DNA of 13,650 nucleotides, taken from assembly GCA_045598285.1 (NCBI GenBank), contig JAZLLU010000033.1, forward strand, positions 1-13,650. Reading direction: 5' to 3'. The number at the start of each line of letters is the position of its first letter. Position 1 is the first letter of the stretch. The position numbers were made by a program, and so were the translations under genes. The DNA is from RGIG5612 sp045598285 (GTDB lineage Bacteria > Bacillota > Clostridia > Lachnospirales > Lachnospiraceae). The notes under the pieces were generated by a model. The model ran no database searches. It was not told where the DNA came from and was given only the letters and a program-made list of their open reading frames with translations. Below, in pieces: positions 8,984 to 13,650 of the stretch.

Positions 8984-10071
8984 TTTTCCCAAATTATATT
9001 AGAAGAGGCGATTGGATAGGCGTTTCAGCGATGAGTAATCCTGTTAATGATCCAGCTGAAAAAGCTAGATTTAATCATGCGGCGAATGTTCTTTCTAGAG
9101 CAGGATTTGGTGCTGTATTTACGAATAATGTTTTTCTAGATGCTGATGCTTTTGGAAGAAGTGGGACAGGTCCAGAAAAAGGTTACGAGTTTAATGCGTT
9201 AGTTAGTGAGAACCAAATTTCTCTTATCTATGCTGCTAAAGGAGGAGATAATCTTGTTGAGATGCTCCCTTATGTAGACATTAGATTATTTAAGAAAAAT
9301 CCAAAATGGGTTCAAGGATATTCAGATGTCACATCACTACTTTATTATTTGACTACAAAGGGTGATGTTGCTACTGCTTATGGCGCATGCTTTTCTGATT
9401 TAGGAATGGAACCTTGGGATGACAGTGTACACAGAGGTTTGGGAATTTTAACTGGCGATTTAAAAGAACAACAAAGTTTTGATTATTACCAAGATGGACC
9501 AAAGAAGAAAGATTCTCTTAGCTCTTCAGGTTATTCTAAAGATGCACTCGTTGAATGGAAAATAGTTGCAGATGGAAGAGGACGCTTTGATTACACAACT
9601 GTTTACGGCGAAAGTGCAAACATGAAAATATCAGAGGTTGAGTTCGACGGTCGTCTTATTGGTGGCTGTTTAGATGTTTTGCTTAATATTGCAGGCACTC
9701 GTTTTGATGGTACAGCTGAATTTTTAGAAAGATATAAAGATAATGGTATTATTTGGTATCTTGAAAGCTTTAATCTAGATTGCGAGCAGATGATGGAAGG
9801 ACTTTGGAAACTTCGTCAGATGGGATGGTTCGAAGGTGTAAGAGGATTTATTTTTGGAAGACCTTTGTTTTATAACAATGTTGACTTTGAAGGAAATCAA
9901 CTTCCTACATATGCTGATGTTTTAAGAGAAAGATTAGGCGACTTAAATGTTCCAATTATTATGGATGCTGATATAGGCCATAAAGGACCGCAGTTTGTTA
10001 TGATAAATGGAGCAATGGCTAATGTAAGAGCTACTGCCGATGGAAAAGGTAGCATAGTATATTTTGACTAA
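8980..10071 (+). CDS. S66-family serine peptidase (LD-carboxypeptidase / MccF type)
   Basis: 363 residues with the S66 layout. The nucleophile elbow is GYSDVT with Ser115, the glutamate lies in WYLESF (E262), and the histidine in DADIGHKGP (H334), giving a complete Ser-Glu-His triad. GRLIGGCLDVLLNIAGTRFDG is the family's central glycine-rich stretch. Known members are LD-carboxypeptidases that trim the terminal D-Ala from murein tetrapeptides during recycling, and MccF-type enzymes that cleave the aminoacyl-nucleotide antibiotic microcin C. The sequence alone does not separate these. No signal peptide is visible, so it should be cytoplasmic. The ATG overlaps the addA stop (ATGA); an AGGAAAGGA ribosome binding site lies at 8962-8970. 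Its place between DNA repair and Fe-S assembly genes gives no clear functional hint. Confidence 0.9.
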   Translation: MIFPNYIRRGDWIGVSAMSNPVNDPAEKARFNHAANVLSRAGFGAVFTNNVFLDADAFGRSGTGPEKGYEFNALVSENQISLIYAAKGGDNLVEMLPYVDIRLFKKNPKWVQGYSDVTSLLYYLTTKGDVATAYGACFSDLGMEPWDDSVHRGLGILTGDLKEQQSFDYYQDGPKKKDSLSSSGYSKDALVEWKIVADGRGRFDYTTVYGESANMKISEVEFDGRLIGGCLDVLLNIAGTRFDGTAEFLERYKDNGIIWYLESFNLDCEQMMEGLWKLRQMGWFEGVRGFIFGRPLFYNNVDFEGNQLPTYADVLRERLGDLNVPIIMDADIGHKGPQFVMINGAMANVRATADGKGSIVYFD

Positions 10072-10084
10072 AGGTTTGGATTAG

Positions 10085-10804
10085 ATGTTAGAACTTAAAA
10101 ATGTTTCTTTTTCAGTCACCGATGAAAATGATATCACTAAAGAAATAATAAAAGATGTTAGCTTAAAAATCGATGACAAAAAATTTATAGTAATAACAGG
10201 ACCTAATGGGAGCGGCAAAAGTACCTTAGCAAAATTGATTGTGGGTATTTATACGCCAACAAAAGGACAAATTATTTTTGATGGAACTGATATTACAAAT
10301 ATGTCTATTTCTGATAGAGCAAAGCTTGGCATAAGCTTTGCTTTTCAGCAACCTGTTAGATTTAAGGGAATAAAGGTTAAAGATTTAATGACTTTGGCAG
10401 CAGGCAAAGAAACTACTATCGGACAAGCTTGTCAATACTTAAGCGAGGTTGGACTTTGCGCAAGAGACTATATTGATAGAGATGTTGACTCAAGCCTTTC
10501 AGGCGGTGAACTTAAAAGAATAGAAATCGCTCAGCTTATTGCCAGAAATACTCGTCTTAGTGTTTTAGATGAGCCAGAAGCAGGAATTGATCTTTGGAGT
10601 TTTACAAACCTTATTAAAGTTTTTGAAAAAATGAGAGAAGAAAAAAGCCGTAATATTCTTATTATTAGTCACCAAGAGAGAATTCTTGATATTGCGGATG
10701 AAATAGTTGTTGTTAGAGATGGACAAGTTGTAGCGTTTGATAAAAAAGATGATATTTTGCCAGAGCTTCTTAAGGGAACGGCTGGTTGTAAATATTATCA
10801 ATAG
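10085..10804 (+). CDS. sufC: SufC-like Fe-S assembly ATPase
   Basis: A 239-residue ABC ATPase with Walker A GPNGSGKST (39-47), a Q-loop in SFAFQQP (84-90), signature LSGGE (138-142), Walker B in LSVLDEPEAGID (158-169) and the switch histidine in IISHQE (H196). There is no membrane partner next door; the following gene encodes a SufB/SufD-family scaffold. That pairing identifies it as SufC, the ATPase that drives conformational change of the scaffold during Fe-S cluster assembly, and not as a transporter subunit. It starts 13 bases after the S66 peptidase gene with only a short AGG ribosome binding site, and its TAG stop is embedded in the ribosome binding site of the next gene. It could equally be named after the two-gene minimal SUF-like (SMS) systems. 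Confidence 0.88.
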   Translation: MLELKNVSFSVTDENDITKEIIKDVSLKIDDKKFIVITGPNGSGKSTLAKLIVGIYTPTKGQIIFDGTDITNMSISDRAKLGISFAFQQPVRFKGIKVKDLMTLAAGKETTIGQACQYLSEVGLCARDYIDRDVDSSLSGGELKRIEIAQLIARNTRLSVLDEPEAGIDLWSFTNLIKVFEKMREEKSRNILIISHQERILDIADEIVVVRDGQVVAFDKKDDILPELLKGTAGCKYYQ

Positions 10805-10808
10805 GAGG
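10803..10808 (+). promoter_or_regulatory. Ribosome binding site of the sufB-like gene, overlapping the sufC stop
   Basis: AGGAGG overlaps the sufC-like TAG stop (10802-10804) and sits 5 bases before ATG 10814. It is the strongest Shine-Dalgarno sequence in the gene set. Confidence 0.85.
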
Positions 10809-10813
10809 GCACA

Positions 10814-11740
10814 ATGGATAAGATTCAAAAAGATTTACTTGAAAAAGTAGCCGATATCCACGATGTGCCTGAAGGCGCATACAATATTCGCTCTAATGGC
10901 GAACTTGGTGGTAGAGCTACAACAGCTAATATTGATATTGTCACAAAAGAAGATAAGCCAGGAATCGATATAATTATTAAGCCGGGAACAAAAAACGAAA
11001 GCGTTCATATTCCAGTTATCATTAGTGAGTCTGGTCTTACTGATTTAGTTTATAACGATTTTTATATTGGTGAAGATGCTGACGTTACTATTGTAGCAGG
11101 ATGTGGAATTCATAACTGTGGCGATCAAAAAAGTCAGCATGATGGAATCCATTCTTTCCATGTAGGAAAAAACGCAAAGGTTAAATATATTGAAAAGCAT
11201 TATGGCGAAAATGACAAAGACGCTGTTGGCGAAAATATTATGAACCCTACTACTATTGTTGAAATAGAGGAGGGTGGATACATGGAAATGGAAACAACCC
11301 AAATCAAAGGCATCGACAATACTGTTCGTGATACAAAGGCGGTTCTTAAAGGCGAAGGCGCTAAGTTAGTAGTTCGTGACAAGCTAATGACACATGGAAC
11401 GCAAAACGCTGATGCAATTTTCGATGTTGTTATGGATGGAATTGATTCTAGTTGCGATCTTATAAGCCGTGCAGTTGCAAAAGATAACTCAACTCAAACT
11501 TTTAAGGCGAATATAGTTGGTAATGTTAAATGTGCAAGCCATACTGAGTGCGACGCTATTATTATGGATAACGCTAAGATTAGTGCTTCTCCTGAAATAG
11601 TTGCAAATGACTTAGATGCAGCCCTTATTCATGAGGCGGCTATAGGTAAAATTGCTGGCGAACAACTTATTAAACTTATGACACTTGGACTTACCGAAGA
11701 AGAAGCTGAACAAGAGATTATTGCAGGATTCCTTAAATAA
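10814..11740 (+). CDS. sufB: SufB/SufD-family Fe-S cluster scaffold, short form
   Basis: At 308 residues it is much shorter than classical SufB (~470-495) and resembles the compact scaffold of two-gene SUF-like systems. The C-terminal core keeps SufB features: ASHTECDAII with C246 at the place of the SufB cluster/sulfur cysteine, and LIHEAAIGKI with H273 at the place of the conserved histidine. It ends in the family's LGLTEEEAEQEIIAGFL. A Cys/His-rich stretch, GCGIHNCGDQKSQHDGIHSF (C97, H100, C102, H109, H113), precedes VKYIEKHYG and could bind metal. Expected role: scaffold that builds Fe-S clusters with the SufC-like ATPase in the cytoplasm. No cysteine desulfurase (SufS), SufU or separate SufD lies in the window. 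The sulfur source, and whether the scaffold is a homodimer, cannot be read here. Confidence 0.87.
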   Translation: MDKIQKDLLEKVADIHDVPEGAYNIRSNGELGGRATTANIDIVTKEDKPGIDIIIKPGTKNESVHIPVIISESGLTDLVYNDFYIGEDADVTIVAGCGIHNCGDQKSQHDGIHSFHVGKNAKVKYIEKHYGENDKDAVGENIMNPTTIVEIEEGGYMEMETTQIKGIDNTVRDTKAVLKGEGAKLVVRDKLMTHGTQNADAIFDVVMDGIDSSCDLISRAVAKDNSTQTFKANIVGNVKCASHTECDAIIMDNAKISASPEIVANDLDAALIHEAAIGKIAGEQLIKLMTLGLTEEEAEQEIIAGFLK

Positions 11741-11744
11741 TCGG

Positions 11745-11773
11745 TTGACAAAAGAGGACATTTATAATATATT
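11745..11773 (+). promoter_or_regulatory. Sigma-A-type promoter of tRNA-Gly
   Basis: TTGACA (11745-11750), a 17-base spacer and TATATT (11768-11773) match the housekeeping consensus closely. Transcription would start about 20 bases before the tRNA. The -35 box begins 4 bases after the sufB-like stop, so no terminator fits between them. Confidence 0.85.
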
Positions 11774-11799
11774 AAACGAGCGCCTTTTTTAGGGCACAT

Positions 11800-11872
11800 G
11801 CGATAGTGGCGTAGTTGGTAACGCGCGACCTTGCCAAGGTCGAGACCGCGGGTTCGAGCCCCGTCTATCGCT
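11800..11872 (+). tRNA. tRNA-Gly (anticodon GCC)
   Basis: The cloverleaf folds fully: acceptor GCGATAG with CTATCGC, D arm with GCG/CGC around the AGTTGGTA loop, anticodon stem CGACC/GGTCG with loop TTGCCAA (anticodon GCC at 11833-11835), T stem GCGGG/CCCGT with loop TTCGAGC. The discriminator base is T (U in RNA), normal for bacterial tRNA-Gly. No CCA is encoded, so it must be added after transcription. It reads GGC and GGU glycine codons. Confidence 0.97.
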
Positions 11873-11878
11873 CTACAA

Positions 11879-11977
11879 GATAAAGCACGAGAAAAACTTT
11901 ATCGACGCAAAACCTTGATAAAGGTTTTACAAAAAAGTGGTGAACGCCACAAGTTCAAAATGAACCTCTAAGGTTCA
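11879..11977 (+). other. Hairpin series after tRNA-Gly with alternating complementary segments
   Basis: Stems in order: GATAAAG (11879-11885) with CTTTATC (11897-11903); AAAACCTT (11909-11916) with AAGGTTTT (11921-11928); GTGG (11937-11940) with CCAC (11947-11950). Four short segments then alternate in complementarity: TGAAC (11941-11945), GTTCA (11953-11957), TGAAC (11961-11965) and GGTTCA (11972-11977). The last two form the terminator, but the second and third can pair instead. This may be a trailer processed from the tRNA, a small structured RNA or an attenuator-like element; no known RNA family is recognised. Confidence 0.45.
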
Positions 11978-11985
11978 TTTTTTTT
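11961..11985 (+). terminator. Rho-independent terminator after tRNA-Gly
   Basis: TGAACCT (11961-11967) pairs with AGGTTCA (11971-11977) around a 3-base loop, followed directly by eight T. It ends transcripts from the tRNA promoter and, by read-through, probably those from the upstream operon. Confidence 0.9.
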
Positions 11986-12104
11986 GCCACAAATTCTGCC
12001 ACGAAAACAAAATGAGCTATAAATACCTTTATTTCAAGAAAAACATATTTTGAAATCAGATATAAAACTATAGGCAAAAACCAATATATACATGAAATAA
12101 ATAA
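11986..12104. other. AT-rich spacer with GCCAC repeats, no gene seen
   Basis: No coding signal or RNA gene is recognised. The left edge carries two GCCAC copies (11986-11990 and 11998-12002), and a third lies upstream at 11946-11950. The remainder is AT-rich without a convincing structure. Confidence 0.5.
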
Positions 12105-12132
12105 TTGCAACTACTAGATATTGTGATATACT
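12105..12132 (+). promoter_or_regulatory. Candidate extended -10 promoter for the LRR-protein gene
   Basis: TTGCAA (12105-12110), a 16-base spacer and TATACT (12127-12132) preceded by TG one base before (12124-12125). The extended -10 compensates for a moderate -35. The transcript would include the candidate leader ORF, the TACA repeat and the hairpin before the gene. Confidence 0.45.
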
Positions 12133-12169
12133 AAAATAGAAATAGGTCACTGAATTTAATAGAAGGCGC

Positions 12170-12198
12170 TTGACAAAGATGGATAAATCCAACACAAT
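12170..12198 (+). promoter_or_regulatory. Second candidate promoter next to the TACA repeat
   Basis: A perfect -35 TTGACA (12170-12175) is followed after 17 bases by CACAAT (12193-12198), a 4-of-6 match to the -10 consensus. If used, transcription would begin at or inside the TACA repeat, so repeat length would change the start of the message. Confidence 0.35.
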
Positions 12199-12292
12199 TT
12201 TGAATACATACATACATACATACATACATACATACATACAGGATTCTGACGTCTTTTTTGTCACCTCAAAATTCAGAAAAATAAAGAATTAA
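12179..12292 (+). CDS. Possible 37-residue leader ORF spanning the TACA repeat
   Basis: ATG 12179 opens a frame ending at TAA 12290-12292. The repeat encodes the period-four peptide TYIH, and the C-terminal end is basic (FRKIKN). The stop codon overlaps the first bases of the terminator-like hairpin at 12291. A weak AGAAGG lies 12 bases upstream of the ATG, further than ideal, and the candidate -35 TTGACA overlaps this region, so translation would need the upstream promoter. Each gain or loss of a repeat unit would shift the frame. It may be a chance ORF. Confidence 0.2.
   Translation: MDKSNTILNTYIHTYIHTYIQDSDVFFVTSKFRKIKN
12205..12240. repeat. Tetranucleotide microsatellite (TACA)9
   Basis: Nine perfect, uninterrupted copies of TACA fill 36 bases in the leader of the LRR surface-protein gene, 124 bases before its start codon. 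Perfect tetranucleotide tracts of this length are prone to slipped-strand length change and are a known basis of phase variation in bacterial surface genes. Confidence 0.95.
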
Positions 12293-12345
12293 CCATCTGA
12301 GTTCACTGCATAAGATATGCAAGATGAACAGGCAGATGGTTTTTT
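12291..12345 (+). terminator. Nested terminator-like hairpin in the LRR-gene leader
   Basis: AACCATCTG (12291-12299) pairs perfectly with CAGATGGTT (12333-12341). Inside are GTTCA (12301-12305) with TGAAC (12325-12329) and GCATA (12308-12312) with TATGC (12316-12320). Six T follow (12340-12345), and the ribosome binding site of the gene begins 6 bases later. It can be read as an attenuator or as the terminator of an upstream leader transcript. Confidence 0.7.
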
Positions 12346-12350
12346 AATTA

Positions 12351-12357
12351 AGGAAGG
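12351..12357 (+). promoter_or_regulatory. Ribosome binding site that fixes the LRR-protein start
   Basis: AGGAAGG abuts the ATG at 12358 with no spacing but stands 6 bases before ATG 12364. The second ATG is therefore the likely start, giving a signal peptide beginning MKKKLLS. Confidence 0.75.
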
Positions 12358-12363
12358 ATGAAT

Positions 12364-13566
12364 ATGAAAAAGAAATTACTTAGTATCTTAGTAGTTCTAG
12401 CAATGGTGGTAGCAATAATGCCAATGACGGTGTTTGCAGAATCAGAGCAAATCGGCGACTATACGTTCGATAAAAGCACTGGCACAATAACGCGTTACAC
12501 AGGCACTGGCGTAGATTTGGAAATTCCAGCAACTCTTGGTGAAGTAAATGTTACAAGCATTGGCAACAACGCATTTTCTGAATGCACATCCCTTGCAAGC
12601 GTTACAATTCCCGAGGGAGTGACAAGCATTGGCGCATTCGCATTTAATAAATGCACATCCCTTGCAAGCGTGACAATTCCTTCATCTATACGGAATATCG
12701 GTCGTGATGCGTTCCAGGAATGCGCGAATTTGAAATCTCTTAATATCGACAGTGTTGAGAGTTGGTGTGCCGCTGCAATCAGCGGTCATCCGTTCGCTAA
12801 ATCAAAGGGTGGCAGACTGTCCGTCCAGGGCGTTGAAACGACATCGCTAGTAATACCTAAAGGTGTGGAGAGTATCGGAACCTTTGCTTTCTCGAATTGT
12901 ATAGGCTTGACAAGCGTGACGATTTCAGAGGATGTGACAAGTATCGGAAGCAGTGCGTTCGCGGGTTGTATAAAATTGGCAAGTGTGACGATTCCGTCCA
13001 GAGTGACGGGCATCGGAAACCAGACATTCAGTAATTGTAAAGAGCTTAAAACCATACTCGTAAAAGCAGCGAATCCACCAAGCTGGGGAGTGGGAGGCCA
13101 ATGCTTCCAGGGTTGCAGTGAATTATCAGAAATCTATGTTCCTGAAGCATCAGTTGATGATTATACGAAAGCAACAGGATGGAAAATTTATGCAGAAAAA
13201 ATAAACGGAGCATATATGGTTAATGTTGCTCCGTCCGAGAACGGTATTGTGACTGTTGATAAGGACTGGGTTCCGGCTGAGGGCACGGAAGAAGAAAAAA
13301 CAGTTACGATAACAGCAACACCGGACAAGGGCTATGAACTTGCCAAATTAATAGTAAAAGATGCATCCGGAAAAGAAGTAAAAGTAACAGATAATAAATT
13401 TGTAATGCCAGCGTCAGACGTTACTGTAACAGCTGAGTTTACTGTAAAAGAAGAAATTCCTAAGACAGGTGATGCAAATAATATGCTTTTATGGGTTGTA
13501 CTTGCATTAGTAGCTGCAGGACTTGCAGCAGGAACAGTTCTTAAAGTCAAGAAAACAAATAAATAA
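12364..13566 (+). CDS. BspA-like leucine-rich-repeat surface protein with sortase signal
   Basis: 400 residues. A signal peptide (1-25, cleavage likely after VFA) leads to BspA/LRR_5-type repeats of about 23 residues with the core VTSIGxxAFxxCxxLxSVTIP from about 60 to 230. One diverged unit (VESWCAAAISGHPF, 131-144) and a terminal one ending at about 280 complete the array. A bacterial-repeat (Flg_new-like) beta domain follows (VNVAPSENGIVTV...FVMPASDVTVTAEF, 286-359). The C terminus has IPKTGD (365-370), a hydrophobic segment (374-393) and KVKKTNK, a cell-wall sorting signal of the LPxTG type with I at position one. It should be exported and anchored to peptidoglycan. Relatives of this type bind host proteins or other bacteria, but the ligand here is unknown. 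The repeat region is richer in G+C than the signal-peptide and anchor codons, suggesting mosaic origin. The leader holds a TACA repeat and a terminator-like hairpin, so variable expression is possible. Confidence 0.93.
   Translation: MKKKLLSILVVLAMVVAIMPMTVFAESEQIGDYTFDKSTGTITRYTGTGVDLEIPATLGEVNVTSIGNNAFSECTSLASVTIPEGVTSIGAFAFNKCTSLASVTIPSSIRNIGRDAFQECANLKSLNIDSVESWCAAAISGHPFAKSKGGRLSVQGVETTSLVIPKGVESIGTFAFSNCIGLTSVTISEDVTSIGSSAFAGCIKLASVTIPSRVTGIGNQTFSNCKELKTILVKAANPPSWGVGGQCFQGCSELSEIYVPEASVDDYTKATGWKIYAEKINGAYMVNVAPSENGIVTVDKDWVPAEGTEEEKTVTITATPDKGYELAKLIVKDASGKEVKVTDNKFVMPASDVTVTAEFTVKEEIPKTGDANNMLLWVVLALVAAGLAAGTVLKVKKTNK
12581..12671 (+). repeat. 22-base direct repeat inside the LRR array
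   Basis: An identical 22-base stretch starts at 12581 and again at 12650, 69 bases (23 codons, one LRR unit) apart. It encodes the CTSLAS part of two neighbouring repeats. The nucleotide identity suggests recent unit duplication or gene conversion. Confidence 0.85.
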
Positions 13567-13575
13567 AATTATTCA

Positions 13576-13640
13576 ATAAAAGGGTCGCAAAAATGACAGG
13601 CTTGACATGATCAACCGAAATCTGCGACCCTTTTATTTTT
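13576..13640 (+). terminator. Terminator of the LRR-protein gene
   Basis: A perfect 14-base stem, ATAAAAGGGTCGCA (13576-13589) with TGCGACCCTTTTAT (13623-13636), is followed by TTTT. The A-rich left arm lets it work in both directions. The 33-base loop holds a small TTGA (13602-13605) / TCAA (13611-13614) stem. Confidence 0.88.
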
Positions 13641-13650
13641 ATGTTTTGAA

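Noticed and set aside
10085..10804. ABC transporter ATPase
   Set aside because: No permease is adjacent, and the next gene is a SufB/SufD-family scaffold; SufC is the better reading.
11879..11977. T-box riboswitch
   Set aside because: No T-box consensus sequence or specifier loop is seen, and no aminoacyl-tRNA synthetase or amino-acid gene follows.
12205..12240. CRISPR array
   Set aside because: The repeat is a plain 4-base tandem without spacers.
12034..12264. Minus-strand open frame of 76 codons with MYVC repeats
   Set aside because: It is open mainly because the TACA tract read in reverse has no stops; there is no ribosome binding site and no recognisable domain.
12786..13055. Minus-strand open frame inside the LRR gene
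   Set aside because: It is an antisense shadow of the regular LRR repeats; its periodicity comes from the coding strand.

Overview
The window looks like chromosomal DNA of a low-G+C, Gram-positive anaerobe of the Bacillota, most likely the class Clostridia and perhaps a gut commensal. The evidence is the AT-rich codon use, Gram-positive AddAB in place of RecBCD, sortase-type cell-wall sorting signals, a BspA-like leucine-rich-repeat surface protein, a two-gene SufC/SufB-like module, and a tRNA gene without an encoded CCA. The genus cannot be fixed from the sequence alone.

Left edge (1-1170): the 3' part of a surface-protein gene, open from the window edge. Its product carries a sortase-like NPKTGD signal with a membrane segment, then in the same frame a second hydrophobic segment, then a domain resembling DUF6273. 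The last ~130 bases of coding sequence are abruptly G+C-rich and full of NNC codons that can all be derived from AAC. This is the pattern expected of the variable repeat of a diversity-generating retroelement (DGR). No reverse transcriptase or template repeat lies in the window. An inverted repeat and a strong terminator follow.

Centre (1291-11740): six genes on the + strand, packed like one operon: asnA (asparagine synthesis), addB and addA (double-strand-break-resecting helicase-nuclease), an S66-family serine peptidase (LD-carboxypeptidase/MccF type), then sufC-like and sufB-like genes (Fe-S cluster assembly). Neighbours overlap by 14 and 4 bp or are separated by 3, 13 and 9 bp, and no terminator lies between them. 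AddB has the four-cysteine Fe-S pattern, so an Fe-S assembly pair is probably co-transcribed with an Fe-S nuclease.

Right part (11741-12363): a consensus promoter begins 4 bases after the sufB-like stop and drives a tRNA-Gly(GCC). It is followed by a run of hairpins with alternating complementary segments ending in a rho-independent terminator. Beyond this is a noncoding leader with candidate promoters, a nine-copy TACA tetranucleotide repeat, a possible 37-codon leader ORF that runs through the repeat, and a nested terminator-like hairpin just before the ribosome binding site of the next gene.

Right edge (12364-13640): a complete 400-residue BspA-like LRR protein with a signal peptide, six or more LRR_5-type repeats, a bacterial-repeat domain and a C-terminal IPKTGD sorting signal, closed by a 14-bp terminator stem. 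The most interesting signals are the DGR-like variable segment at the left and the repeat/leader-ORF/hairpin arrangement ahead of the LRR gene at the right.
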